Of a DNA stretch of 35,042 nucleotides, positions 6,097 through 13,922 are shown in pieces (the stretch's first letter is position 1; each line of letters starts with the position of its first letter). This stretch comes from CAYOWQ01 sp964407695 (GTDB taxonomy: Bacteria > Planctomycetota > Phycisphaerae > Phycisphaerales > SM1A02), in the NCBI GenBank assembly GCA_964407695.1, contig CAYOWQ010000017.1, forward strand, positions 1-35,042, in the 5' to 3' direction. The position numbers were made by a program, and so were the translations under genes. The notes under the pieces are model-generated. The model was not told where the DNA came from, did not search any database, and saw nothing but the letters and a program-made list of their open reading frames with translations.

Positions 6097-8085
6097 ATGC
6101 CCGGAAAGACGTGTGTGACGGCGGGAGCTTTGGCCCTGGGATTGAGTGGAATCGTTACAGCGGGTCGGCTGACTCCGTTCGTCCAGGAGGCCGCCAGCCG
6201 CGGGCTCACCTACACCATGATCAATTCCGCCCAGTCGTACGGCTATCTCGGCTTTGGGTGCGGATTCGCTGATCTCGACAACGATGGCGATGATGACATC
6301 ATCGTTCTGGGAAACGCCGCCAAGACGGCTGGAATTTTCGAGAATGACGGCCTTGGCTTCTTCACCAACCGTTCGGCGACCAGCGGGATTCCGGTGCTGA
6401 GCCAGGTTTCCGGATTTGCCTGCGGAGACTATGACAGCGACGGCGATCTTGACATCTGCTTCTCCCAGTTGGCGGCCGGAACGGTGTTGATGCGCAACGA
6501 CGGGAACTTTACGTTTTCGGATGTGACGGCCGCCGCGGGAATCACTGATAATGGCGCCAACGAGGGATGCAGCTGGGGCGATTATGACGGCGACGGGCTC
6601 CTGGATCTGTTCATCCCGAACTACGACGGAATCAAGCCCGACACGGCGAACGAGCCTGACGTGCTCTATCACAACAATGGGGACGGTACATTCACGAATG
6701 TTGCACGCACGCTTGGGTTGGCAAGCCCAGGTTACGGATTCCAGGGCGTGTGGAGCGATTATGACAACGACGGGGACGTTGACTTGTTTGTCTCACAGGA
6801 CCGCGGCCACCTTGGCCCGCTCTTCATGGGTGACCTCCTGTATCGCAACGACGGCGGGACGTTCACTGATGTGTCAGCGACGTCCGGCTTCGGCGAGAAG
6901 CTCTTCGGCATGGGTGTGGGCGCGGCGGATATCGACAACGATCTCGACCTCGACTACTACGTGACCAACATCGGAACGGTCAATCAGCCCAACGGCGGGA
7001 TCAATCCGCTTTACATCAATCAGGGTGATGGGACGTTTGTTCAAGCCGCCACGACCTGGGGCTTGGACCTGGCGCCGATTCCCCCGTCGACGACCAGCGG
7101 CAGCTGGTGGGGCAGCATTTTCTTTGATTTTGACAACGACGGCTGGCAGGATCTCTTTGTCAACAACCAATTCCTTTCCAATCGTCTCCTTCGCAACAAC
7201 GCGGGCGTACCGCCATTCACCGATGTAACTGCGGAAGCGGCCGTGGCCGGAACGACGGGGTTCCAGAAGGCGTCGTTCTCGTCGGCGGTGTCGGATATTG
7301 ACGGCGACGGTGATCTGGACCTGCTGGTGAACAACATGGGCGGCAACGTGCTGCTTTATGTGAACCATGAAGGAACAAAACGCAACTGGATGAAGCTGCG
7401 GATCGTCGGGGAAGGGAAGAACCGAAATGCGATCGGCGCTCACGTCAACGTGCGCACCGGCACTCAGTGGCAGATGCGCGAGGTGTTGACGGGAGGAAAC
7501 GGGTTCCTTGGCGCCAACACGCAGGTGCAGCATTTCGGGCTCGACCAGGCCGTTGCGGCCGACGAAGTCGTGATCTCATGGCCCGGTGGTCAGACGATGC
7601 GAACCGTAACCAATCTGCCGTCGAATCTGGACTGGACGATGTATCCGCCGTCGCGGCTTGGTGATTCCAACGGTGACGGCCACGTGACGATTGCGGACTT
7701 TGCGTCGCTCAAGGTGTGTTTTGGTGCAGGACTCATCCCCGGCTACGAGATGATGGACATCACCGGAGACTCTTTTGTCGACCTTGCCGACGTGGACGAG
7801 TTCCTCAAGGTCTATGAAGGAACGGTGGAGGACTGCAACGAAAATGGAACCACGGATCTGGTGGAAATTCTGATGAACCCCGGACTCGATAACGACGGTG
7901 ACGGTCTCCTCGACGATTGCGGTTCGATTTCCGACCCTGCCGACATCAACGGCGATGGGGTCGTCAACGGTGCAGATCTCGGTCTCCTGCTCGCGGGCTG
8001 GGGAGAAGCCGGTCCGACGGATCTGAACGGCGACGGCACCACCAACGGCGCCGATCTCGGCCTTCTGCTGGCGTCGTGGTCGTAA
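6097..8085 (+). CDS. Secreted FG-GAP/VCBS-repeat protein with ASPIC/UnbV domain and dockerin-like tail
   Basis: A 662-residue exported protein. The ATG at 6097 follows GGAGGAAG closely and opens a signal peptide (VTAGALALGLSGIVTAG). Residues 45-430 hold repeated FG-GAP/VCBS units with calcium-binding-like loops (FADLDNDGDDDIIV, GDYDSDGDLDI, WGDYDGDGLLDLFI, WSDYDNDGDVDLFV, DIDNDLDLDYYV, FDFDNDGWQDLFV, DIDGDGDLDLLV), predicting a beta-propeller. NRNAIGAHVNVRTG through GGNGFLGANTQVQHFGL (about 441-490) is the ASPIC/UnbV signature. The C-terminus carries EF-hand-like segments: DSNGDGHVTIADFASL, DITGDSFVDLADVDEFL, then DINGDGVVNGADLGLLLAGWG and DLNGDGTTNGADLGLLLASWS. These domains are typical of extracellular or surface proteins; substrate unknown. 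Confidence 0.92.
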   Translation: MPGKTCVTAGALALGLSGIVTAGRLTPFVQEAASRGLTYTMINSAQSYGYLGFGCGFADLDNDGDDDIIVLGNAAKTAGIFENDGLGFFTNRSATSGIPVLSQVSGFACGDYDSDGDLDICFSQLAAGTVLMRNDGNFTFSDVTAAAGITDNGANEGCSWGDYDGDGLLDLFIPNYDGIKPDTANEPDVLYHNNGDGTFTNVARTLGLASPGYGFQGVWSDYDNDGDVDLFVSQDRGHLGPLFMGDLLYRNDGGTFTDVSATSGFGEKLFGMGVGAADIDNDLDLDYYVTNIGTVNQPNGGINPLYINQGDGTFVQAATTWGLDLAPIPPSTTSGSWWGSIFFDFDNDGWQDLFVNNQFLSNRLLRNNAGVPPFTDVTAEAAVAGTTGFQKASFSSAVSDIDGDGDLDLLVNNMGGNVLLYVNHEGTKRNWMKLRIVGEGKNRNAIGAHVNVRTGTQWQMREVLTGGNGFLGANTQVQHFGLDQAVAADEVVISWPGGQTMRTVTNLPSNLDWTMYPPSRLGDSNGDGHVTIADFASLKVCFGAGLIPGYEMMDITGDSFVDLADVDEFLKVYEGTVEDCNENGTTDLVEILMNPGLDNDGDGLLDDCGSISDPADINGDGVVNGADLGLLLAGWGEAGPTDLNGDGTTNGADLGLLLASWS

Positions 8086-8153
8086 GGGTTGCGCAGGAAT
8101 CTCGTCTCGCCGTGTTTGACGTCAGCCGCGCGGGCGGCAATGATGCGATCGCC

Positions 8154-8244
8154 GGACAGGTGGCCGAGAGGCTGAAGGCGACGGTTTGCTAAACCGTTAT
8201 ACGGGGTATTCCCTGTATCCCGGGTTCGAATCCCGGCCTGTCCG
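8154..8244 (+). tRNA. tRNA-Ser (anticodon GCU)
   Basis: A 91-nt class II tRNA. Acceptor strands GGACAGG (8154-8160) and CCTGTCC (8237-8243) pair completely, with G as discriminator base. The anticodon arm is ACGGTTT-GCT-AAACCGT, giving GCT (Ser, AGC/AGU codons). A long variable arm TACGGGGTATTCCCTGTA follows, as expected for serine tRNA, and the T arm GGGTTCGAATCCC is intact. The CCA end is not encoded. Confidence 0.97.
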
Positions 8245-8260
8245 CTTGATTCATGAAACA

Positions 8261-8284
8261 TCGCCGTCTGAACGAAGACGGCGA
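8261..8284. terminator. Hairpin between the two tRNA genes (possible terminator or processing signal)
   Basis: TCGCCGTCT-GAACGA-AGACGGCGA forms a perfect 9-bp stem with a 6-base loop, 16 bases after tRNA-Ser. It is not followed by a T-run on the plus strand; on the minus strand a modest TGTTTCAT follows. It may end the transcript of either tRNA, but this is not certain. Confidence 0.35.
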
Positions 8285-8343
8285 GATCGCCTGAGCCTCT
8301 CTCTGCCATGGCCGTCCCGGAGATCTGAAATTCGCGGCATCCG

Positions 8344-8363
8344 GATCTGGAAACCACCAGATC
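8344..8363. terminator. Hairpin just downstream of tRNA-Val
   Basis: GATCTGG-AAACCA-CCAGATC is a perfect 7-bp inverted repeat placed 9 bases beyond the 3' end of tRNA-Val (minus strand). No T-run follows, so it is more likely a 3'-end stability or processing hairpin than a classical intrinsic terminator. Confidence 0.3.
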
Positions 8364-8372
8364 GCGGCGAAG

Positions 8373-8446
8373 TGGGCTGTACTGGACTTGAACCAGTGAC
8401 CTCCTGCGTGTCATGCAGGCGCGCTAGCCAGCTGCGCCAACAGCCC
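8373..8446 (-). tRNA. tRNA-Val (anticodon GAC)
   Basis: A 74-nt tRNA on the minus strand. Acceptor strands GGGCTGT and ACAGCCC pair with A as discriminator base. The anticodon arm CCTGC-ATGACAC-GCAGG puts GAC at the anticodon positions (Val, GUC/GUU codons). The D arm GCGCAGCTGGCTAGCGC and T arm CTGGTTCAAGTCCAG are complete. CCA is not encoded. It converges on tRNA-Ser(GCU). Confidence 0.97.
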
Positions 8447-8553
8447 AAACATCAGAACGGCCGCAGTATATCGGCGGCACCGAGGCCCGGTCCACTCGCG
8501 GCTTGGTTTCGCGGAGGTGCGACCGACCCCGGCGGCAAGGTCTACCCTGAACC

Positions 8554-9222
8554 ATGGAGATGACACCCGAACGATGGAGCCGGACGGTTGACTATGTTCG
8601 TCGGCATTTCGCCGGGGAGGACCACCACCTGAAGACGCTGATGTCCCGAGCGATCGAGGCCGGGCTTCCCGATATCGATGTCGGACCTGAGTCCGGGCTC
8701 TTTCTGCAGCTTCTTGTGCGACTCACCAGCGCCCGCACGGCCATCGAAGTGGGAACCCTCGCGGGATACTCGGCCATCTGGATCGCTCGCGGCCTTGCCG
8801 ACCAGGGGCGGCTGATTTCGATCGATGCCAATGAAAAGCACCTTGAGGTGGCTCGCCGCGAAGTGGGCGAGGCGAACCTTGGCGACAGGGTTGAATTCCG
8901 TCTCGGCAAGGGCGGCGAAACGCTGCGCAAGATCCTCGATGAATTGGGACCGAATTCTGTGGACTTCATTCTTCTGGATGCGGAGCGCTCGGAATACATC
9001 GATCTGATTCCGACGGTGCGCTCGCTGCTGAGGGTCGGCGGCGCTGTGGCCATCGACAATGCCCTCAATGCGGGACGGTGGGTCTCCGACCCCATACCCG
9101 CAGGCGAAAAGCCCGATCAGATGGACGGAGTGAATCGAGCGTTTGCCGCGGCCGCTGGATTCGTCTGCACATTGCTGCCCGTCGGCAACGGAATCCTGGT
9201 TGGGGCACGCGTGATCGATTAG
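8554..9222 (+). CDS. SAM-dependent O-methyltransferase (caffeoyl-CoA/catechol type)
   Basis: A 222-residue class I methyltransferase of the O-methyltransferase family 3 type. The SAM-binding motif is AIEVGTLAGYSAIWIARGL (about residues 62-80), followed by the acidic strand end LISIDANEKHLEVARR (about 87-102). VDFILLDAERSEYIDLIP (about 138-155) is the metal/substrate region where the family has DADKxxY, and GGAVAIDNALNAGRWVSDP (about 168-186) corresponds to G-x-x-x-x-DNxLxxGxV. The family methylates hydroxyl groups of small aromatics or catechols with a divalent cation; the bacterial substrate is usually unknown. DAERSEY replaces DADK, so substrate or metal contacts may differ. It converges on scpB with 9 bases between stops. 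Confidence 0.9.
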   Translation: MEMTPERWSRTVDYVRRHFAGEDHHLKTLMSRAIEAGLPDIDVGPESGLFLQLLVRLTSARTAIEVGTLAGYSAIWIARGLADQGRLISIDANEKHLEVARREVGEANLGDRVEFRLGKGGETLRKILDELGPNSVDFILLDAERSEYIDLIPTVRSLLRVGGAVAIDNALNAGRWVSDPIPAGEKPDQMDGVNRAFAAAAGFVCTLLPVGNGILVGARVID

Positions 9223-9231
9223 CGCCGACGA

Positions 9232-9858
9232 TCAGTCCTTGAGGTCCTTCGCCTGAGGAAGATCGCCGAGGGTGGCAAGGCCGAACACGCGAAGGAATTC
9301 GGTCGTGGTGCCGTAAAGCATCGGGCGGCCGAGTTCCTCAGCACGCCCGACAATGCGCACCAGTTTGCGCTCCATCAGGCTTCGCAGCACCTCGCCGCAG
9401 GCGACGCCGCGAATGGCTTCCAGTTCGGCTCGAAGCAGTGGCTGGCGATAGGCCACGATGGCCAGCGTCTCGAGAGCTGCCGGTGAGAGGTGGGTCTGCT
9501 GCCGGGCAGCCCGTAGCCGCTGCACCACCGGGGCGACCGACGAGATGGTGAGAATCTGGCGTCCACCGGCCACGCTTTCGATGCGAAACACGCGCCCGGT
9601 CTCCTCATAGCTTCGGTTCAAATCCGTGATCGCCTGACGGATGGCGTCCAGGCCGCCGTCTTCAAGGCCGATTTGCAGCACCTCGGCGATGCGTCCATCG
9701 CTCAGGGGGCGGTCGGAGGCAAGTAGGAGCGCCTCGATCCGGGTTGCGAGAGGAAGATCATGGCAGGGTGGACCGCCCTGGAGGTCGATTTCCACGACGT
9801 TTCTCAGGTCGGTCTGGTCAAGTGCCGGGGGGATATCGGACGAGGTGGCCTCTGTCAT
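9232..9858 (-). CDS. scpB: Segregation and condensation protein B (ScpB)
   Basis: A 208-residue kleisin-associated winged-helix protein. ScpB dimers bind ScpA in the SMC complex that condenses and segregates the chromosome. Family features are RIEALLLASDRPLSDGRIAEVL near residue 40, LNRSYEETGRVFRIESVAGGRQILT (about 83-107), LSPAALETLAIVAYRQPLLRAELEAIRGVACGEVLRSLMERKLVRIVGRAEELGRPMLYGTTTEFLRVFGL (about 124-193), which is the highly conserved second winged-helix domain. The C-terminus is short and ends DLPQAKDLKD. scpA, usually adjacent, is not seen in the window. Confidence 0.95.
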   Translation of the reverse strand: MTEATSSDIPPALDQTDLRNVVEIDLQGGPPCHDLPLATRIEALLLASDRPLSDGRIAEVLQIGLEDGGLDAIRQAITDLNRSYEETGRVFRIESVAGGRQILTISSVAPVVQRLRAARQQTHLSPAALETLAIVAYRQPLLRAELEAIRGVACGEVLRSLMERKLVRIVGRAEELGRPMLYGTTTEFLRVFGLATLGDLPQAKDLKD

Positions 9859-10123
9859 CGACTTGCAAGGCTAGCAGCGAAATCGAGCGAACGGAAGGGG
9901 AAGAGTGACTGCCGGAGAGGGACTTTCGAACGAATTGTCCACATCGATATCAACAATCGTGCAACCCAAACGCCTCCAAGAACTTACGGCTGCCACAATG
10001 AGGCGACCAAAATTGGGGCAGGCCCTGGGAGCGATCTGAACGATGTGTTTCAAATGTCTCCAGAGCAACTTGCCTCCGCCGCAGGATTGGTTATTATTCT
10101 CTATCTCAACTTTGACCCCCGGA
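9859..10123. other. Intergenic region before atpC; possible small transcript or micro-ORF
   Basis: About 400 bases separate scpB and atpC. I find no confident gene. One frame reaches a stop at 10135-10137 inside the terminator hairpin and ends with a plausible short hydrophobic peptide (from ATG 10057: MSPEQLASAAGLVIILYLNF then DPRKGSA, 27 residues; or GTG 10048). GGGAG lies at 10028-10032. The strong terminator directly after implies that something is transcribed rightward here, either this peptide or a small RNA. Not resolved. Confidence 0.3.
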
Positions 10124-10163
10124 AGGGCTCGGCATGAGGCTTGCCTCTGCCGGGCCTTTTTTT
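10124..10163 (+). terminator. Strong intrinsic terminator upstream of atpC
   Basis: The outer stem pairs AGGGCTCGGCA (10124-10134) with TGCCGGGCCT (10148-10157, one G-T-type mismatch region), and the inner stem GAGGC-TT-GCCTC (10136-10147) extends it. Seven T residues follow (10157-10163). This is one of only two classic intrinsic terminators I see in the window. It terminates rightward transcription about 100 bases before atpC, so atpC must have its own promoter or depend on readthrough. Confidence 0.75.
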
Positions 10164-10260
10164 CTTGGGCAGACGGCGGAGCTGGCTTTGCCTCTGGGGT
10201 ACGCGGCCGTTACACTCCGCAGCCCGTTTGCGAGATTGATCAGACTGAAGGACCCCCGAA

Positions 10261-10662
10261 GTGGCATCAACATTCCGCTGCACCATCGTCACCCCTGCCG
10301 ACTCCGTCCTCGACGAGGAGGTGAGATATGCCAGCCTGCCGGCGTGGGATGGGCAGAAGGGCGTGATGACCGGGTCCTCGCCGTTCCTGGTTCAGCTTGG
10401 CGTCGGCCCCCTGCGACTGGACATGCAGGGTGGGTCGGCAAAGTGGTTTTACCTTGATGGCGGCGTGGCCCAGATGCAGAACAATTCGTTAACGCTGCTT
10501 ACCGATCGCGCCATCCCGGCGGAAAAAATCAACGTGAGCGCTGCGGAGGCAGAGCTTTCCGAGGCCCGCTCGAAGATCGGCAGTCCCGGCGTGGATATCG
10601 AAGCCGCCACGCGGCAGCATCATCGAGCCATGGCGATGATCTCGACCGCCAGGCACGGTTAA
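10261..10662 (+). CDS. atpC: ATP synthase F1 epsilon subunit
   Basis: A 133-residue protein with the AtpC layout. The N-terminal beta-sandwich starts STFRCTIVTPADSVLDEEVRYASLPAWDGQKGVMTGSSPFLVQLGVGPLRL (about 3-55), matching the family's V-x-TP-x-x-x-x-x-D-x-V-x-x-x-x-x-P-x-x-x-G-x-x-G-x-x-x-x-H-x-P-x-x-x-x-L-x-x-G pattern, although the usual H-x-P is SSP here. FYLDGGVAQMQNNSLTLLTDRAI (about 62-85) is the second conserved block, followed by a helical C-terminal tail. Epsilon is part of the central stalk and modulates ATP hydrolysis. The GTG start is preceded by GAAGGA at about 8 bases. No other atp gene is adjacent, so it is detached from the operon in this window. Confidence 0.88.
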   Translation: MASTFRCTIVTPADSVLDEEVRYASLPAWDGQKGVMTGSSPFLVQLGVGPLRLDMQGGSAKWFYLDGGVAQMQNNSLTLLTDRAIPAEKINVSAAEAELSEARSKIGSPGVDIEAATRQHHRAMAMISTARHG

Positions 10663-10667
10663 GCGAA

Positions 10668-11552
10668 TTACGCCCGGGTGGAAAAGATCATGCTGAGGAA
10701 TCGATAGACGAGCTTGGCCGCGAGGAAGTCGCTGGCCCAAAGCTCCTTCTTCGGCAGAAGTTCAACCACATCAAAGCCCACCACCTGTCGGTGGGACGTC
10801 AGCTTGAGCAGCAACTCGTTGACTTCATTCCAGGAGAGACCCCCCGGTTCAGGGGTGCCGGTGGCCGGGCAGAACGCCGGATCGAAGGCATCGAGGTCGA
10901 TGGTGACATAGACCTGAGCGGATTGTTGCTCGACCACGGCATCCATCCATGCGTGATTCGGGTTCCCCGCAACCTGATGGCCCCAGAAGACTCGCTTGGG
11001 GTCCATGCCGGGCACCTCTTCCACATCGATGGCGCGAATGCCCACTTGCGTAATCGGACAGAGTTCGCGGGCGCGGGCCATGACACACGCATGGTTGCAT
11101 GGTGAACCGTGGTAGCTCTCACGAGTGTCGCCATGGGCGTCGATCTGCAGGATGGACAGGTCGGAATGTCGCTTGGCCGCAGCGCGAAAGGCGCCGATCG
11201 AGACCGAGTGTTCGCCGCCAAGAAGGACCGGAAATTTTGATTGATCCCACAGCGCTCCCATGGCCTTCTCGACCTTCCTGGCCAACGTGTCGGGCGAGCC
11301 GCGGTGGCGGATGGGTGGAAGCGTATGAATCCCGCGCTTATAGACCTCGGACCCGGTCGGGATGTCGTAGAGCTCCATGTTGGCGGAGGCATCGATGAGC
11401 GCTGCGGGGCCCTTGTCGGCGCCCTTCTTCCACGTGCTGGTGCCGTCGTAGGGAACAGGGAGCACGCCAATGGCCGCCGACTTCGCCTGCCGGAATTCCT
11501 TGGGCAGGCCACCGAATCCGGGGGGGAGTTTCTCTTTGGTCTTGCTGGGCAT
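10668..11552 (-). CDS. speB: Agmatinase / ureohydrolase (SpeB-like)
   Basis: A 294-residue arginase-superfamily enzyme that would hydrolyse agmatine to putrescine and urea using two manganese ions. Metal-binding motifs are complete: GGEHSVS (first His), LQIDAHGDTRESYHG (D-x-H-x-D) and VTIDLDAFDPAFCPATGTPEPGGLSW (D-x-D-x-x-D plus the family's G-T-x-x-P-G-G). VVGFDVVELLP near the C-terminus is also typical. I start at the ATG 11552 (MPSKTKEK); the frame extends to 11594, which would overlap the upstream gene. Some members act on other guanidino compounds, so substrate is inferred. It ends 5 bases from the convergent atpC stop. Confidence 0.9.
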   Translation of the reverse strand: MPSKTKEKLPPGFGGLPKEFRQAKSAAIGVLPVPYDGTSTWKKGADKGPAALIDASANMELYDIPTGSEVYKRGIHTLPPIRHRGSPDTLARKVEKAMGALWDQSKFPVLLGGEHSVSIGAFRAAAKRHSDLSILQIDAHGDTRESYHGSPCNHACVMARARELCPITQVGIRAIDVEEVPGMDPKRVFWGHQVAGNPNHAWMDAVVEQQSAQVYVTIDLDAFDPAFCPATGTPEPGGLSWNEVNELLLKLTSHRQVVGFDVVELLPKKELWASDFLAAKLVYRFLSMIFSTRA

Positions 11553-11590
11553 GGGGCGGATGATAGTGCGGGCCGCCCCAGCGCGCGGAT

Positions 11591-12973
11591 TCAATCCTGC
11601 ACGAAGTTCCGGGGCGCCACGAACACGTCATCATCGAGTTGGCAGGCGTCGTCAACGCCGTTCTCCCCCACGGCCCAGATAAAGACCTCTTCGCGGCCAG
11701 CTTGATCTCGATCGACACGATACCGAATGGGCTGGTCGGATCCGGGCACGGCCGCCGACGACGCATCGTGCTCCACCAACTGATCGATCGACGATGGAGA
11801 TTCACCGGAATTCCTTAGCTGTCGGGCCCTCACCATGAGCCGCAGAGCACGAGCATGGGCAGCTCGATATCGCGCCGATATAGCGGCCTGCTCGAACTCC
11901 ACGTTCAGAAGGTCTGTGAGCGTCTGCGTTGCCGAGGATGCCGACTCTTTCTGTCTAGGGAACTGTGCGGGGTCGCCCGATGCAGCGGCGGCTGTGCATG
12001 CGGCATACCACTGATCAACGAGGTTCAGCACTTCAAGTCGTCTGGGCAGGTAATAACGTGACGCGATCGCTGTGAGGAGAGTGCGTTCGGATGCTTCGCC
12101 GCCAAGTTCTGCCATTGCATCCGGAAGAAAGTACCCGTCGCCGCGAGAATTCTGCGTGAAGGTCGCCTGGATCGTGGCGCGTGCATTGAAGTGCTCGCCG
12201 TGTACGGCCGGCAGAATGCTTCGCACCTCAATGCGACCTCGTAGTGCTGCATCGAGCTCTTCCAGGATTTGGTCATTGGACGATTGCTCCTGGAGGAGGT
12301 GACCTAGTTCAGACATCGCCTCGGCCTCGATGCTCATGCCAATCAATTGAAACAGCACAAGGTCCTGTCTCAAGAATGCGTCCGCCAGCCCCATCAATGT
12401 GGTGAAGTCTGCCGGAATCCGCTCGCCGGAGTCCTCCTCAGCGTGAAACCGCATGCGGGCGCACAAGGCACGACCAAGTCGCCGTGCGGGCGCCAACTCC
12501 GGTGCTGAATCGACGACGGGGAGAGGCTCGATCTCCCATTTGTTCAGACGACTTCCGACGACCAGTGGTCTGAGGCGTTCGAAGAACCCCTGCTGCTCGA
12601 GCGATTTCATCGCGGCGAGCTCCCTCTCACACCTCTGGGCACTGACTTCAGGCTCCAGCAGATTTGAGAAATCGAAGTCGCCGACGAACTCCTGATAGTG
12701 CTTCCAATCCTGACGGCGTATCTGCTTCACCTCAACATCGAACTGGTTGATCAGGCTCGCAAATTCAGGCCATGCATTGGCCGCGGAGGGCTGCCCTTCA
12801 TTGATGAGTGCAGCAAGTTCGCTGGTGTAGGTTTGGTCGGAAGGAATCGATGCAAAGTAGATCGGCAGCGTCTGAAACGCGCCGATGGCAAGGACGACAA
12901 CCAGCACGACGACCTTGATGAAGTAGAACCGTTTGACGTAGTGTCGAATCACACGCGGCACGACTGATCTCAT
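11591..12973 (-). CDS. Membrane-anchored protein of unknown function
   Basis: A 460-residue protein with one N-terminal membrane segment (about residues 18-40, FIKVVVLVVVLAIGAFQTLPIYF) preceded by basic residues, so the bulk should face the periplasm. The rest is largely helical with many charged residues; the final 60 residues look like a small beta domain (IRYRVDRDQAGREEVFIWAVGENGVDD) resembling the C-terminal end seen in many planctomycete proteins that display computed properties, but no family is recognised. Its ATG overlaps the VOC gene's stop (ATGA at 12970-12973), so the pair is probably co-translated. Agmatinase follows on the same strand. Confidence 0.8.
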   Translation of the reverse strand: MRSVVPRVIRHYVKRFYFIKVVVLVVVLAIGAFQTLPIYFASIPSDQTYTSELAALINEGQPSAANAWPEFASLINQFDVEVKQIRRQDWKHYQEFVGDFDFSNLLEPEVSAQRCERELAAMKSLEQQGFFERLRPLVVGSRLNKWEIEPLPVVDSAPELAPARRLGRALCARMRFHAEEDSGERIPADFTTLMGLADAFLRQDLVLFQLIGMSIEAEAMSELGHLLQEQSSNDQILEELDAALRGRIEVRSILPAVHGEHFNARATIQATFTQNSRGDGYFLPDAMAELGGEASERTLLTAIASRYYLPRRLEVLNLVDQWYAACTAAAASGDPAQFPRQKESASSATQTLTDLLNVEFEQAAISARYRAAHARALRLMVRARQLRNSGESPSSIDQLVEHDASSAAVPGSDQPIRYRVDRDQAGREEVFIWAVGENGVDDACQLDDDVFVAPRNFVQD

Positions 12974-13338
12974 TTCGCATTGGAATCATGCTGCATGAAT
13001 CCGATGAGGTTTCCCGTCGGGTCCATGGCATATGCAAGCCAACCCACGCCAGGTATCGCCATCCTGGGCACCACGACCGTTCCGCCCGCGGAGCCGACCT
13101 TCTTCACGGTCTCATCAACGGATTCGACGGCAACCGTGTTTACCGTGCGCGGCTGACCGTCACGTGATGACATGAATCCGCCGTTGATTCCGGGCTGCTT
13201 CGCATCGCCGGTCTCCACCAGCCAGTACGGCTCCGGCCCGTTCCACTTGGTGAACTTCCAGCCGAAGACGGACTGAAAGAAATTCATGGACTTCTCGACA
13301 TCTGACGAATGGATTTCAAAGTGAATAACGCGATTCAT
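12970..13338 (-). CDS. VOC-superfamily (glyoxalase/bleomycin resistance-like) protein
   Basis: A 122-residue single vicinal-oxygen-chelate domain: IHFEIHSSDVEKSMNFFQSVFGWKF (about 5-29) is the first beta-alpha-beta unit, and GGTVVVPRMAIPGVGWLAYAMDPTGNLIGFMQ (about 85-116) is the second, ending in the DPxGNxIG motif. Metal ligands in such proteins are usually a His in the first strand (H6 or H9 here) and a Glu late in the chain, which is not obvious in this one, so catalytic activity is uncertain. Substrate unknown. Overlaps the next gene by ATGA. Confidence 0.88.
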   Translation of the reverse strand: MNRVIHFEIHSSDVEKSMNFFQSVFGWKFTKWNGPEPYWLVETGDAKQPGINGGFMSSRDGQPRTVNTVAVESVDETVKKVGSAGGTVVVPRMAIPGVGWLAYAMDPTGNLIGFMQHDSNAK

Positions 13339-13394
13339 ACAGCTTCCCTTTCAACCAGATTGAACCATGAAGATCATGGCAAAACACATTTGCG

Positions 13395-13922
13395 TTACCA
13401 ATCTCCCGCATAGCGCGTCGTGAATCCCGGCGCATCGCGACCCGCAAGGCCGTGAAGGCGTTTGGCGATCTGTCGCAGATGGAGCGCATCGTGCGCTGCC
13501 CACGCGGCCAGCAGGTCGCCCGCGCGAATGGGGCCGAAGCGCGGATGGTCGTGGGCGATCGACCAATCGGCAGCGCCGAGGCTGCGGAGCCATGCGATGT
13601 TGATAGCACGAGCGGCGGCGAACTCGGAGACGGTCGATTCAAGATCGCGGCTCAGATAGCCGCGTTTTTCAGAGACGCCATCGAGCAACAGCGGAGGCCA
13701 GGGACTCTTCGGGTGGTTCAGCGTGGATTCGAGTCTGATGCGGAAGTCTTCGCGATCTTCATCGAGCAGGTGGCAGCAGATCTCGAGAATCGACCAGTGC
13801 TCAGGCGCCGGCTTCCATCGGGCGTCGTCGGGGTTGACGAGGGCGGCGGCCGATTTCAGCAGCGGAGGGAACACTTCGAGACGAGAGATCAGCACAGCTG
13901 CATTCAACGTTGGTCCGTTCAA
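13395..13922 (-). CDS. DinB-family four-helix protein
   Basis: A 175-residue protein of the DinB/YfiT-like superfamily of metal-binding four-helix bundles. Supporting segments are WKPAPEHWSILEICCHLLDEDREDFRIRLE (about 36-66), with the W-x-x-x-E-x-x-x-H-L pattern, and LLAAWAAHDALHLRQIAKRL (about 138-158), with the H-x-x-x-H-x-x-Q pattern of the last helix. Three histidines for a metal are present (H54 area and the two C-terminal). Members act as thiol transferases or unknown enzymes. The TTG start at 13922 overlaps the upstream lipoprotein's TGA (TTGA), indicating coupling. Confidence 0.85.
   Translation of the reverse strand: MNGPTLNAAVLISRLEVFPPLLKSAAALVNPDDARWKPAPEHWSILEICCHLLDEDREDFRIRLESTLNHPKSPWPPLLLDGVSEKRGYLSRDLESTVSEFAAARAINIAWLRSLGAADWSIAHDHPRFGPIRAGDLLAAWAAHDALHLRQIAKRLHGLAGRDAPGFTTRYAGDW

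Noticed and set aside
10043..10324. 93-codon open frame overlapping atpC
   Set aside because: It runs through the terminator hairpin and into the atpC frame with no family similarity.
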